Shown here in pieces: positions 38,360 through 47,493 of a stretch of 64,000 bases of DNA. Both the position numbers and the translations under genes were made by a program. Where the stretch lies: assembly GCA_027694045.1 (NCBI GenBank), contig JAQEWB010000001.1:682001-746000 (forward strand), written 5' to 3'. The notes below the pieces were generated by a model that worked only from the letters and a program-made list of their open reading frames with translations, was not told the DNA's origin and searched no databases. Each line of letters starts with the position of its first letter. Position 1 is the stretch's first letter. This stretch comes from Bacillaceae bacterium OF18-1A. GTDB lineage: Bacteria; Bacillota; Bacilli; Bacillales; Bacillaceae_G.

Positions 38360-39022
38360 TCATTCAATAACTAGTAAGTTAGAGCCAATTTGAAAATCAG
38401 CTTCAGTATGTCGTTTTATATCTTCCACTGTATATGGGCTCATTAATTCTTGTAAAATGAGACCGCTCGGAGTCACCTCCATGACTGCCATATCTGTAAT
38501 AATTAAATCTACGCATTTCTTTGAAGTTAATGGCAATGTACACTCTGAAACAATTTTTGCATTTCCGTATTTATCAACATGATTCATCACAACAACGACC
38601 CGCTTCGCTTTTTGAGCTAAATCCATAGCCCCACCAATACCTGGAACGCGTTTTCCGGGTACAATCCAGTTTGCTAAATCACCATGCTCACTCACTTGCA
38701 ATGAACCAAGAATTGTTATATCAAGTAATCCTTTTCGAATCATTCCAAACGCCGTACAGCTATCGAAATAACTTGCCCCTGTAATAAGGGAAGTCGGTAA
38801 TCCAGCTGCGTTACACAAATTCTCATCTTCACTCCCTTTACTTGGCGTTGGACCCATACCGACAATTCCATTTTCAGCATGAAACATAACGTTCATATCA
38901 TCAGGTAAATGATTCGGTACAAGCGATGGTATACCGATACCTAGATTTACAATCATTCCATTTTGAATTTCTTTCGCGGCACGTCTTGCAATCTTATCTC
39001 TCACTTCTATTCCCATACCCAT
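38360..39022 (-). CDS. yodR: CoA-transferase subunit B YodR
   Basis: A 220-residue beta subunit of a 3-oxoacid CoA-transferase. It starts near IEVRDKIARRAAKEIQNGMI and has the signature NLGIGIPSLVPN and the catalytic Glu in MFHAENGIVGMGP. GGAMDLAQKAKRVVVVMNH is also typical. ATG 39022 gives AGGAG spacing of 10. It overlaps the end of yodS by 16 bases. With YodS it should move CoA onto a beta-lysine-derived keto acid for degradation. Confidence 0.92.
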   Translation of the reverse strand: MGMGIEVRDKIARRAAKEIQNGMIVNLGIGIPSLVPNHLPDDMNVMFHAENGIVGMGPTPSKGSEDENLCNAAGLPTSLITGASYFDSCTAFGMIRKGLLDITILGSLQVSEHGDLANWIVPGKRVPGIGGAMDLAQKAKRVVVVMNHVDKYGNAKIVSECTLPLTSKKCVDLIITDMAVMEVTPSGLILQELMSPYTVEDIKRHTEADFQIGSNLLVIE

Positions 39023-39705
39023 TTCCAATTCACTCCTCCCGACGGTACGATGTAGTTTACGAAAACACCTGGCACGACAATTTCCTCTGGATTTAAACTT
39101 CCAAGTGGAACTATTTCTTCCGCTTCCACAATTGTTATATCTCCAGCCATAGCTACATGAGGATTCATATTCCTTGCACTTTTATCGAATACAAGATTAC
39201 CAAACGGATCCGCCTTTTTCGCATATACAATCGCAACTTCTGCAGTTAATGCTGTTTCAACTAAGTATGTCTTTCCATTCATTTCAATTGTTCGTTTCCC
39301 TTCTTCTACAATCGTATCAACACCAACGTCAACTAAAACACCACCAAGCCCAACGCCACCAGCACGAATACGTTCTGCTAATGTTCCTTGCGGGGAAAAC
39401 TCAATTTGTAATCTTCCTTCATTTAACTGTCTTCCTGCATTTGGATTTGAGCCAATATGTGAAGTAATTAATGATTTAACCCTTTCATTCGTAACGAGAC
39501 GACCAATCCCTACATCAGGAAATCCAGTATCATTTCCTATTAAATTTAAATTTGTAACTCCTTTTTCTAAAATAGCCTGTATTAAAGATGGAGGGGATCC
39601 AATCCCCCCAAATCCCCCAAACATTAGTGTCATATCATCATGGAACAAAGAAATTACTTCATCTATCTCTTTTAATTTGTCGAATGTATTTGTAATAGTT
39701 GTCAT
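39007..39705 (-). CDS. yodS: CoA-transferase subunit A YodS
   Basis: A 232-residue alpha subunit. Typical family blocks: LMFGGFGGIGSPPSLIQAIL, the SHIGSNPNAGRQLNEG stretch, FSPQGTLAERIRAGGVGL and TALTAEVAIVYAKKADPFGN. It is translationally coupled to both yodT (4-base overlap) and yodR. The pair acts in the cytosol on a short-chain acyl-CoA; substrate unknown, but the operon points to lysine/beta-lysine breakdown. Confidence 0.93.
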   Translation of the reverse strand: MTTITNTFDKLKEIDEVISLFHDDMTLMFGGFGGIGSPPSLIQAILEKGVTNLNLIGNDTGFPDVGIGRLVTNERVKSLITSHIGSNPNAGRQLNEGRLQIEFSPQGTLAERIRAGGVGLGGVLVDVGVDTIVEEGKRTIEMNGKTYLVETALTAEVAIVYAKKADPFGNLVFDKSARNMNPHVAMAGDITIVEAEEIVPLGSLNPEEIVVPGVFVNYIVPSGGVNWKWVWE

Positions 39706-41012
39706 GCGATACTATGCCCTCCTTTTTGCATCATCTCTTCCACGCTTTTAGCAAAAATTGAAAGTAATTCATCTAACTCGGAATATGTAGTTGTCATTGG
39801 TGGTGCTACAAGCAGTGCACTATCTTCTTTTCCTGCTTGCCCTGAAACAGCTTGGTATAAAAGGAGTCCATTTTTAGCAGCTACTGAAATAAGCTCAGAC
39901 GCTTTTGTAAACGGTTGCAATTCTACCCCGATAAGCAACCCTTTTCCACGCACATCAGCAATAATTGTCGATTGCTGTTGAACCTTCTGTAACCCTTTCA
40001 TTAAATATTCTCCCTTTTCTGCTGTTTTTTCAGGTAAATTATGTTTCTCCATATATTCAATAACAGCTAGAGCCGTTGCTGCTGATAATGGATTTGCACT
40101 TAACGTATGCCCACTCATAACAGAACGCGATCCATGTAAAATTGGTTCCATCACACGGTCACTTACAACTGTTGCAGCCATAGGTGTATATCCTGCACCT
40201 AATCCCTTGCCAAGGGTCATAATATCCGGTTCTACCCCCCAATGCTCCATTGCAAACCATGCTCCAGTACGGCCAAGACCAGTCATTACTTCATCCGCAA
40301 TAAATAAAATATCGTAATGACTACAAATATCTTTAATAACTTTGTAATATTCTTTCGGTGGAACAACAGCGCCTCCTGCTGCTCCGATAATCGGTTCAGC
40401 AATAAAAGCTGCAATATGTTCTGCACCAATTCGCTCAATTGATCTTTCTAGTTCAGTCGCGCAAGCAAGCTGACAAGTTGGATATACCTTTTGAACAGGA
40501 CATCTAAAACAATAAGGAGCTGGAATAGTTGGATAATCTTCCAAAATAGATACGAAACGTTGTCTGCGCAGCGGATGCCCAGACATTGATAATGCCCCCA
40601 TTGTAATACCATGATAACTCATCCATCGTGATAAGATTTTATGTTTCCCTTGAATACCACGCTCCTGAAAATGCTGAATTGCAATTTTCATAGCTGTTTC
40701 ATTCGCCTCTGTACCACTATTTACAAAAAAGCTCCAGTTCAAATCTCCTACACTTAAATCACTTAATTTCTTCGCTAATTTTTCAGCTGGTTCACTCGTA
40801 AACTGTGATCTATAAACGAAAGCAATCTCCTCTGCTTGCTTTTTAATAACATCTGCAATCTCCTTTACGCCATGCCCAATACCTGCCGTAATTGCTCCTG
40901 ACGAACCATCAAAATATTTATTTCCGTTTTGATCATACAAATACACACCTTTTCCATGTGAAATCATTGGATACGGCTGACCAACAAGTGGTTTAATTAA
41001 GTAATCACGCAT
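39702..41012 (-). CDS. yodT: Class III aminotransferase YodT
   Basis: A 436-residue PLP enzyme, probably transaminating the terminal amine of beta-lysine or an acetylated form. Seen: NSGTEANETAMKIAIQHF, SYHGITMGALSMSGHP, the PLP aspartate in ILFIADEVMTGLGRTG and the Schiff-base lysine in TLGKGLGAGYTPMAA. An insert with CFRCPVQKVYPTCQLAC carries several cysteines. ATG 41012 follows GGGGGAG; a longer frame upstream is not expected to be translated. First gene of the yodTSRQ-ablB operon. Confidence 0.92.
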   Translation of the reverse strand: MRDYLIKPLVGQPYPMISHGKGVYLYDQNGNKYFDGSSGAITAGIGHGVKEIADVIKKQAEEIAFVYRSQFTSEPAEKLAKKLSDLSVGDLNWSFFVNSGTEANETAMKIAIQHFQERGIQGKHKILSRWMSYHGITMGALSMSGHPLRRQRFVSILEDYPTIPAPYCFRCPVQKVYPTCQLACATELERSIERIGAEHIAAFIAEPIIGAAGGAVVPPKEYYKVIKDICSHYDILFIADEVMTGLGRTGAWFAMEHWGVEPDIMTLGKGLGAGYTPMAATVVSDRVMEPILHGSRSVMSGHTLSANPLSAATALAVIEYMEKHNLPEKTAEKGEYLMKGLQKVQQQSTIIADVRGKGLLIGVELQPFTKASELISVAAKNGLLLYQAVSGQAGKEDSALLVAPPMTTTYSELDELLSIFAKSVEEMMQKGGHSIA

Positions 41013-41433
41013 AGCGCTCCCCCATTTCTCCAATTTGTATATATATATGAAGAAAATTGACGTTTCTTTCATAAAAAAGAATCCTCTGCGCAAGCAGTGA
41101 ATTTATCAAAAAACTATTATAAAATATACAAATGAGTGCTAAAAAGTATTTTAAAAACAGAAAATTCAGAACTTAAAATGAAGACCAATCCTATCTATAC
41201 GCCCAAGTAACCCTCCCTCATATAAATTAAAAGCTCACTAAATACTTTCTTAAAATAATGTCAGTTTCCCTCAAATACCGACATTGTGTAAACTTCGACG
41301 GAACTCCCGTCAAACTCCTTCCTATTATCCTACTTTGTATTACATATTTTCAAATAAATTTCGACAACCTTCCTTACTAAACTGATAATATTCAAACTTA
41401 CACTAATCAGTATGTGATATAGTCAATTCCAAA

Positions 41434-41468
41434 CAAAAAAAGAACCGATTAACCTCATTAATCAGTTC
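41434..41468 (-). terminator. Orphan minus-strand terminator
   Basis: Minus strand GAACTGATTAA...TTAATCGGTTC followed by seven T. It has no intact gene upstream; it may belong to a decayed gene between 41470 and 41690. Confidence 0.65.
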
Positions 41469-41697
41469 GGCACGACGCTCTTTTATAGTTATTGCCCTTC
41501 ACTTGCAAAATAGCTCAAAACACTACAGTACAACTTCACCATTCTTACAACAACCTAAGCACAAAACCTTTCATAACTCCATTTACAATCATGCTTGGGA
41601 TATCCCATCCTAAGGCGCCACTCCTTCCCTCAAAATGAAACTACCTTTCCTTTATAAATTATGTAGGACAATTATCACTTTGTATGTGTATTTGCCT

Positions 41698-41854
41698 ATA
41701 AAGTAAAACTTTAATCAATAAGGATTTTGTCCATCCCCTTTCAATATTCCCCTTCATCACTCGAGCGTTTACGAGCGGTTGTCTCTTACTTAACTTCCTT
41801 GCATTCGCCACATTTTGAGATAAGCATCTTACTACCCACAAATAGCGGGATAAA
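41698..41854. repeat. Repeat copy B (bcr-like), about 157 bp
   Basis: Begins ATAAAGTAAAACTTTAATCA and ends AATAGCGGGATAAA, with GGATTTTGTCCATCCCC near the left end. It shares both ends with copy D (52114-52220). The size and end sequences resemble interspersed repeats of the B. cereus group; exact family not verified. Confidence 0.6.
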
Positions 41855-42003
41855 TTAAAAGGCCTTAGTTCCATAGACACTATGTTATTCATAAAAATAT
41901 TTCTCCATTACAAAATACTTTTTCTCTTTAGAAAAACAATTTTTTTGCATAACTGCTGTCTCACTTCGCATATAGTGTTAATGATGAAAAAGGAGGAATA
42001 TTC

Positions 42004-42753
42004 ATGTCTCAATCTGAAATCGAAAAATATGGACAAGAAGCTACACGTTACGAACAGCTCGCTCGTTACTATCAATATAGTAATCCAAAAAAATATGTAG
42101 AATTATATATGAAATATTACAATGCGCTTACTAAATTCGTACAGGCATATGAAAAAAGGGAGTCACAAGAAGCTACTTTACCTTCACATATAAGAATTTT
42201 CCACTCTGCGCCAAGCACACCCGCGGTCGATATTTTAGTAAACGGACAAAAGGTAATTAAAAATATTTCCTTTAAACAATTTAGTCCTTATCTATCATTA
42301 ATACAAGGTAAATACCGAGTTGATATTGTCCCTGTTGGAAGTGATACTCCCTTATTTTCTGCTTTCGTACCAATAATCGGAAATCACGCTTATACTCTTG
42401 CGGCAATCAATAGTGACAATCACCTCCAATTACAGCCTATACTCGATAATACACATTTACCATCTGGCCAATCAAAAATACGTTTTGCACACCTTTCTGC
42501 TGACACCCCAGTTGTAAATGTAGATTTGAAAGACGGTGATCATTTATTTGAAAATGTACTCTTCAAACAAATAACAGATTTTCTGCAAGTTAGCCCTGGT
42601 ACGGCTGATATTGAAATTTCACTAGCAGATAATAAAAATGTACTTTTAACTATTCCAAAATTCAATGTTGAACCAAATATGATTTATACAATTTCAATTG
42701 TTGGTTATTCTACTAAGGAACCCAAATTAGAAGCTATTATACTTACAAATTAA
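42004..42753 (+). CDS. DUF4397-domain protein (249 aa)
   Basis: Two DUF4397 repeats: SHIRIFHSAPSTPAVDILVN (about residues 60-80) and KIRFAHLSADTPVVNVDLKD (about 158-178), each followed by a beta-sandwich half. The N-terminal 50 residues are helical (YEQLARYYQYSNPKKYVELY). No signal peptide, so cytosolic or spore-associated; many DUF4397 proteins are secreted. The ribosome site AAGGAGG is strong. Function unknown. Confidence 0.82.
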   Translation: MSQSEIEKYGQEATRYEQLARYYQYSNPKKYVELYMKYYNALTKFVQAYEKRESQEATLPSHIRIFHSAPSTPAVDILVNGQKVIKNISFKQFSPYLSLIQGKYRVDIVPVGSDTPLFSAFVPIIGNHAYTLAAINSDNHLQLQPILDNTHLPSGQSKIRFAHLSADTPVVNVDLKDGDHLFENVLFKQITDFLQVSPGTADIEISLADNKNVLLTIPKFNVEPNMIYTISIVGYSTKEPKLEAIILTN

Positions 42754-42794
42754 AACAGTCTACACCATACAAATGGTGTAGACTGTTTATTTTT
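42753..42794. terminator. Bidirectional terminator between convergent genes
   Basis: AAACAGTCTACACCAT-ACAA-ATGGTGTAGACTGTTT, a perfect 16-bp stem, serving the DUF4397 gene and the histidine kinase gene. Confidence 0.85.
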
Positions 42795-43920
42795 GAAATG
42801 CAATTTGAAATTCTGTCCAATCGCTATCCGAGCGACACATTATAGATCCGTTATGTTTTTCTACAATTTGCTTACATACAAACAGGCCGATACCAGTTCC
42901 TAGCTTTTTAGTAGTTACAAATGGTTCAAAAATAGTGTCTACATTTTCTGCTGGAATCATTGGCCCATTATTTTTTATCACGATGCGAATAGATTGGTCC
43001 TCTTCGAATACATCAATAATAATTTTCCGCTCTTCTTTTATTGATTCAAGAGCATCAATTGAATTCATTAAAATATTCAAAAATACTTGTCTAACTTCAC
43101 TTCGATAACCAACGAGTGGAATTGGATACGGCAAATTCTTTTCAATCAAAACATTTGCATTAACTAAACTCGGATATAAGAATTGTATAATATCTTGAAA
43201 TAAGTCATTTAGCCAAAAGCGTTCAGATTCATTCCACATTTCTTTTTTCGATACAAGTAAAAATTGTGAAATCCTAAAATTTAATTGATCTAGTTCATGC
43301 GAAATAATATCTAAATACGATAAACTAGGATGATCTGTCTTTAATAATTTGACAAATCCCATAATAGAAGTAAGCGGGTTACGAAACTCATGTACAAAAC
43401 TAGCCGACATTTGCCCTAATATCGTAAGTCTTTCCTTATGCGTTTCGTTTATATATTGCTGTTTTTCTTCTAAATTTCTCGAAATAATTTCCGAGTATTT
43501 TAAAACGGTATAATAAATTAATTTGTCAAAACAAGTATGTACTTTCGCCATGATTGGTTTTAATTCACGAGCGCTAACATCTAATTCACACATCGCTTCA
43601 AAAAGTTCATTTCTTCCCACATTTGTATTATAAACAAAATCTCCAATATTCGCATCTGCTCCCGCACGCTCAATAGCAATTTTCTCACATAACGGTTGAA
43701 GATATTCAATTTCTTTCTCTTCCATAATCAGTTCAATAATTAATTCTAATAAATCCTCTCCATTTTGAACTACTTCTTGTTTAAATGGATCTCTTTCGGA
43801 AATTATCATTTTGTTTTTCCAGTTCTCTACGAATTGGTGCCTATTGTTTTTCAAGTGCGAACAAAATACTTCTTTAATATCCTTATCGATTGGAAAAACC
43901 CCCATTCCCTCCATTTCCAT
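42787..43920 (-). CDS. Soluble sporulation-type sensor histidine kinase
   Basis: A 377-residue kinase without membrane segments. The N-terminal 150 residues form a helical sensor (FCSHLKNNRHQFVENWKNKM). The HisKA segment is MSASFVHEFRNPLTSIMGFV with the phospho-His, of the class that feeds the Spo0F/Spo0A phosphorelay. The ATPase domain has N-box QVFLNILMNSIDALES, G1 NNGPMIPAENVDTIFEPF and G2 LGTGIGLFVCKQIVEKHNG. No response-regulator gene is next to it (an orphan kinase), which is usual for sporulation kinases. Confidence 0.87.
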   Translation of the reverse strand: MEMEGMGVFPIDKDIKEVFCSHLKNNRHQFVENWKNKMIISERDPFKQEVVQNGEDLLELIIELIMEEKEIEYLQPLCEKIAIERAGADANIGDFVYNTNVGRNELFEAMCELDVSARELKPIMAKVHTCFDKLIYYTVLKYSEIISRNLEEKQQYINETHKERLTILGQMSASFVHEFRNPLTSIMGFVKLLKTDHPSLSYLDIISHELDQLNFRISQFLLVSKKEMWNESERFWLNDLFQDIIQFLYPSLVNANVLIEKNLPYPIPLVGYRSEVRQVFLNILMNSIDALESIKEERKIIIDVFEEDQSIRIVIKNNGPMIPAENVDTIFEPFVTTKKLGTGIGLFVCKQIVEKHNGSIMCRSDSDWTEFQIAFQK

Positions 43921-44133
43921 ACGACGAATACCCTTTATATTTTGAATATTAACACAAAAAATGCGTTTCGTTAATAGATTGTTGTCACATTTTGTTAATT
44001 TCTGTTGATAAAGTTTATTTTATATTTCTATCTCAATGTTTGGATTTCCACAATATTTTTTTACATTCTACACGACTTTTTTTGCATCCTGCTTCATTCT
44101 TTCGTACAATAGAAAATGAAAGGTGTGAAAAAT

Positions 44134-44526
44134 ATGGTAAATAAAAATGTGGAAGATTATCTCCAAGAAGGCATTTACGGCCAAAAGCAAAACAAACCAG
44201 AAGAACGTAATATGTATTTAACTACATTACGTGAGCGTGTAGAAATCGCTTTAACTATCGGTCAAGTAATGCAAAGTACTGTATATTCTGAAGTCTCGAG
44301 TAATATCCGCCCTTCTCAATCATTACAACTACTCCTAAACGGTGGCATTGCTTACCCACATTTATCAAAATACATTAAATTAGCAAATGAAAAAAATATT
44401 CCTTTTACAATTGTTCAAAATAAAGATACAGAAACTCCAATTGGTTTAGTATTATCTCATAGTACTGCTGTAGATAAAGAACAAATTTATATTGAAGATA
44501 ATATTTTTAAACAAGAAATGAAGTAA
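44134..44526 (+). CDS. yueI: YueI-family protein (DUF1694, 130 aa)
   Basis: Starts VNKNVEDYLQEGIYGQKQNK and has RNMYLTTLRERVEIALTIGQ, then LNGGIAYPHLSKYIKLANEK and IGLVLSHSTAVDKE, the standard YueI/DUF1694 pattern with an alpha/beta fold resembling ribosomal protein L7Ae. No established function. ATG 44134 is preferred since AAAGGTG lies 8 bases upstream; ATG 44116 overlaps that site. Confidence 0.85.
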   Translation: MVNKNVEDYLQEGIYGQKQNKPEERNMYLTTLRERVEIALTIGQVMQSTVYSEVSSNIRPSQSLQLLLNGGIAYPHLSKYIKLANEKNIPFTIVQNKDTETPIGLVLSHSTAVDKEQIYIEDNIFKQEMK

Positions 44527-44575
44527 GCAACTTTACTCAATTACTTTACATGGTTACGATAACATAAAAATAATA

Positions 44576-44615
44576 AAAAACGAGTATGAACTTTTTAGGT
44601 TACATACTCGTTTTT
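44576..44615 (+). terminator. Terminator of yueI
   Basis: AAAAACGAGTATG...CATACTCGTTTTT, a 13-bp perfect stem. Confidence 0.8.
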
Positions 44616-44642
44616 CTATACCTCATTCTATCTGTTTTTATT

Positions 44643-44945
44643 TCTTTATGCAAACTAATTTCATTTCTTCTATTGCATATTTAATCCCTTCAAGCCCTGT
44701 ACCGCTTTCTGTCACACATATATTGGCTGTGCAGCCTCTTTTGCAATTCTTCTCTCACTCATTTTTTGCGTAACTTTCTCTAGAATCATTGCACGATCAT
44801 ATGCCGATGTTTTATTCATTACATGTTTTACCGAAGTAACAGCTTTTTGAACATCTACTCCTGTCCCTTGTGCAATTCCCACTAAAATTTCTTCAGAGTA
44901 TGGTGCATATAATGATTTATACGTGCTTATATAGCCCTCATCCCT
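44643..44945 (-). pseudogene. Aldehyde dehydrogenase remnant with large internal deletion
   Basis: Read on the minus strand, YSEEILVGIAQGTGVDVQKA, then YDRAMILEKVTQKMSERR is the N-terminal part of an aldehyde dehydrogenase. Right after AKEAAQPIYV the frame meets a stop. One base over, the sequence continues as TESGTGLEGIKYAIEEM, then KLVCIKK and a stop: the extreme C-terminus of the same family (GTGxEGVKYAIEEM). About 350 central residues including the catalytic Cys are gone. No promoter or ribosome site is evident, and the terminator of the CNNM gene overlaps its start. Confidence 0.75.
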
Positions 44946-44974
44946 CAAAAAAAACTCCGCTATATAGCAGAGTT
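44945..44974 (-). terminator. Terminator of the CNNM/CorC-type gene
   Basis: Minus strand AACTCTGC-TATATA-GCGGAGTT followed by TTTTTTT; 8-bp stem with one G-T pair. Confidence 0.8.
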
Positions 44975-46329
44975 TATGAGCTAATTTGCTCTTGTAACGA
45001 AATTTGTTGTTCATTTTCTAAAAGAACAATCGATTCTACTGTCTTTGTAACTTCTAACCTTTTAATATAGTGTCCATCTAATTCTTTCACACAAAACCTA
45101 TAATTTTCAATTTCAATGGAATCCTCTTCAGCAATTTCTATATTCCTCGTTAAAATCCAACCACCAATTGTATCAACATCATTATCATCAATTGTTAATC
45201 CTAATAACGTATTCACTTCACTAACAAGTACCTTTCCTTCTAGTATCGTTTTCGTTTCACTAACTTGTTGAATTTCTGGCTGTTCATCCGTATCAAACTC
45301 ATCTTGAATATCACCAACAATTTCTTCTAATATATCTTCAACAGTAACAAGCCCAGATGTACCACCATATTCATCTATTAATATAGCAATATGTGTTCTT
45401 TCTTTTTGCATTTTTAAAAATAAATCATGAATTGGGATAGAGTCGATAACTAAAATAATTGGTCTAATATACTGCTCTACTTTCTTTTTACTAACAGCTT
45501 TATGTTGTACAAAGTCCGTAAAAATATCTTTAAAATTTATAAAGCCTATTACGTGGTCTTTATCGCCATCAACAACTGGATACCTTGTATATTTTTCACG
45601 AGACATTTTTTGTAAAGCTTCTTCAGCGAGCATTTCTTTACTTATAATATGCATCTCAGTTCGAGGTACCATTATTTCTTTTGCAATACGATCATCAAAT
45701 TCAAAAATTTTATTTACATATTTATATTCAGACTGATTAATCTCACCATTTTTATAACTTTCTGAAACTAACAACCGTAATTCTTCTTCTGAATGAACCT
45801 CATCATGCCCTTTTGGCGGTTTCAACCCTAACACCTTCGTAATAATGCGTGCTGATCCATTTAGGAGCCAAATAAATGGGAATGTAATACGATAAAAGAA
45901 AATTAGCGGCTTAGAAACAAATAAACTCACTTGTTCAGCTTTTTGAATGGCAAATGTTTTTGGAGCCAATTCCCCTACTACAACATGTAAAAAGGTAATA
46001 AACAAAAACACTAAAATTACAGCAAAAATATCTGCAAGTTGATTAGACATATTCCAATTTGCAAAAAGCGTGTCAAACATTTGCTTTAGTGCTGGTTTAC
46101 CGAACCATCCAATCCCAAGAGCTGTAACTGTTATTCCTAGCTGACAAGCAGATAAATATTCGTCTAAGTTTGTAATGACTGTTTTGACAGATGTTGCGCG
46201 ATTATTTCCTTCTGCAATTAAATAGTCAATTCGTGAACTTCTCACTTTAACAATTGCGAATTCTGCTGCAACGAAAAAAGCCGTTAAGGCAATTAAAACA
46301 ATCACTATACTTATACTATATATATCCAA
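44974..46329 (-). CDS. CNNM/HlyC-CorC family membrane transporter (DUF21-CBS-CorC)
   Basis: A 451-residue protein. The N-terminal DUF21 domain has about four membrane segments (VIVLIALTAFFVAAEFAIVK, then LGITVTALGIGWFGKPALK and ELAPKTFAIQ). Two CBS domains follow (KEIMVPRTEMHIIS; THIAILIDEYGGTSGLVTVE) and a C-terminal CorC_HlyC domain (LGLTIDDNDVDTIGGWILTR). Members include MpfA/YhdP, which export magnesium; substrate not provable here. It starts with TTG after AAGGA. A four-codon frame with its own AGGAGG site lies just upstream. Confidence 0.9.
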   Translation of the reverse strand: MDIYSISIVIVLIALTAFFVAAEFAIVKVRSSRIDYLIAEGNNRATSVKTVITNLDEYLSACQLGITVTALGIGWFGKPALKQMFDTLFANWNMSNQLADIFAVILVFLFITFLHVVVGELAPKTFAIQKAEQVSLFVSKPLIFFYRITFPFIWLLNGSARIITKVLGLKPPKGHDEVHSEEELRLLVSESYKNGEINQSEYKYVNKIFEFDDRIAKEIMVPRTEMHIISKEMLAEEALQKMSREKYTRYPVVDGDKDHVIGFINFKDIFTDFVQHKAVSKKKVEQYIRPIILVIDSIPIHDLFLKMQKERTHIAILIDEYGGTSGLVTVEDILEEIVGDIQDEFDTDEQPEIQQVSETKTILEGKVLVSEVNTLLGLTIDDNDVDTIGGWILTRNIEIAEEDSIEIENYRFCVKELDGHYIKRLEVTKTVESIVLLENEQQISLQEQISS

Positions 46330-46550
46330 ATACTTTTCCTTACCTACAGTGTAAGCAAGGAAGCCACCTCCTACTTAATTTTATTCAAGTGAAGTAAGCA
46401 TTCTAATATCTAAACAAAATTCTACATTAGCAACCACCTTTTTATATATTATATGCATACATAAAAAAGATATTTATCATTATGATAATCTAATTCATTT
46501 ACCCTCGTCAAATCAAATTATTCCAAGTTTCAGAATACAACAATTGTATA

Positions 46551-46659
46551 TAAGGTGATATTGTAATCAGTAGTTTTGTCCATCCCCATTGATTAAAATA
46601 TCACCAATTAGGCGCCTGACGTATTTTGAAATGAAAGTTTTACTATCCGCAAATAGTGG
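46551..46659. repeat. Repeat copy C (bcr-like, diverged)
   Basis: Contains TAATCAGTAGTTTTGTCCAT, then CCCCATTGATTA and ends ATCCGCAAATAGTGG, alignable with copies B and D but missing their first bases. It lies upstream of racA. Confidence 0.45.
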
Positions 46660-46740
46660 TCTAAACGATGTATTTTTCACAACTTAATTTCGTGAAAAAA
46701 CACTTTCTTTGCCGATTTCACACTTCTTTTGTCACACTGG

Positions 46741-46767
46741 AAGGGAACTCACTTCCTAGATCGAAAT
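46741..46767 (+). promoter_or_regulatory. SigH-like promoter of racA
   Basis: AAGGGAACT-N12-CGAAAT resembles the SigH pattern (RnAGGAwWW-N11-12-RnnGAAT). racA is a SigH-dependent gene in B. subtilis, which supports the match; the TTG start is 33 bases downstream. Confidence 0.45.
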
Positions 46768-46799
46768 CATTCAACAGGATATATATAGGAGGGATTATT

Positions 46800-47399
46800 T
46801 TGGAATACAAAACACCATTTATTGCAAAAAAATTAGGTGTTAGCCCTAAGGCCGTTGCCCGGATTGCACAACAATTAAATCTTACGATAGAGAAAAATAG
46901 AAATGGACATTTTATTTTTACACAAAATGATTTAGATCAAATGTTAGAATACCATCGCTCTCAATTAGACTCATCTCCAAACTCCCAGCCCATTCAAAAT
47001 ACGTCAGCAAACGATGTTGAGCAATCCACACCTCAATTAAAAACAACCGCTCAAACAAAACCATCGAATGATGTTAAGCATCTCGCATCTCAATCAAATG
47101 CAACTACTCAAACAACATCATCGAATGATTTTGAGCAATTAGCCGCTCAATTAGACACAATTACAAAAAGACTAGATCGAATGGAAGAGCAAATGCAAGA
47201 TAAGGCAAATGATGTCGTTACGTACCAACTGTTACAACATCGCCGTGAAATGGAGGAAATGTTAGAACGAATCCAAAAGCTAGAAGCCGCCCTCAAAAAA
47301 GAGGAACCAATTTATATTACTCCTGATTCGAAACCAACATATGAAAGAGAAAAAAAACCGAAGCGCCGTAAAATGATTTTCAGCATATTTGGATTATAA
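46800..47399 (+). CDS. racA: Chromosome-anchoring protein RacA
   Basis: A 199-residue protein that tethers the origin region of the chromosome to the cell pole during sporulation. MerR-like HTH at the N-terminus ([20 protein letters not shown]), a linker, a coiled coil ([20 protein letters not shown]) and a basic, membrane-interacting C-terminus ([15 protein letters not shown]). TTG 46800 follows AGGAGG; longer frames are not initiated. The linker contains three copies of a 19-20 residue unit (NDVEQ.../NDVKH.../NDFEQ..., each with TTxQT or similar), about one more than I recall for typical cereus-group RacA (about 180 residues). Confidence 0.88.
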   Translation: MEYKTPFIAKKLGVSPKAVARIAQQLNLTIEKNRNGHFIFTQNDLDQMLEYHRSQLDSSPNSQPIQNTSANDVEQSTPQLKTTAQTKPSNDVKHLASQSNATTQTTSSNDFEQLAAQLDTITKRLDRMEEQMQDKANDVVTYQLLQHRREMEEMLERIQKLEAALKKEEPIYITPDSKPTYEREKKPKRRKMIFSIFGL

Positions 47400-47404
47400 T
47401 TTTT

Positions 47405-47437
47405 AAGCCCCTTATTATAGCAATAAGGGGCTTTTTC
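47405..47437 (+). terminator. Terminator of racA
   Basis: AAGCCCCTTATT-ATAGC-AATAAGGGGCTTTTT, 12-bp perfect stem. Confidence 0.85.
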
Positions 47438-47493
47438 ATTACTTATGACGTTATGAAAATATCATTCTTTATATTATACATATTCATTTCACC

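Larger units (their letters stand above)
41013..42003. other. 990-base gap without an intact gene
   Basis: Holds a weak -24/-12-like box for yodT (41092-41109), a minus-strand hairpin terminator (41434-41468) with no intact gene feeding it, a short frame (41556-41620 region, minus strand, reading GWDIPSMIVNGVMK then VLRLL) that looks like the remains of a gene, and repeat copy B (41698-41854). Nothing else is recognisable. Confidence 0.5.
46330..46799. other. Intergenic region before racA
   Basis: A 470-base divergent spacer. It holds the leader of the CNNM-type gene, repeat copy C (46551-46659) and a SigH-like promoter for racA (46741-46767). No intact gene seen. Confidence 0.5.

Noticed and set aside
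41659..41892. A 77-codon minus-strand frame in the gap after yodT.
   Set aside because: Most of it lies within repeat copy B, it has no ribosome site and its translation looks non-protein-like.
46330..46410. Magnesium riboswitch (M-box) before the CNNM-type gene.
   Set aside because: The leader is too short and lacks the conserved M-box core; only a small hairpin and a four-codon frame are present.
46668..46799. A longer N-terminus for RacA.
   Set aside because: The added 44 residues are encoded by promoter and repeat sequence; a strong AGGAGG sits right before TTG 46800 and family members start there.
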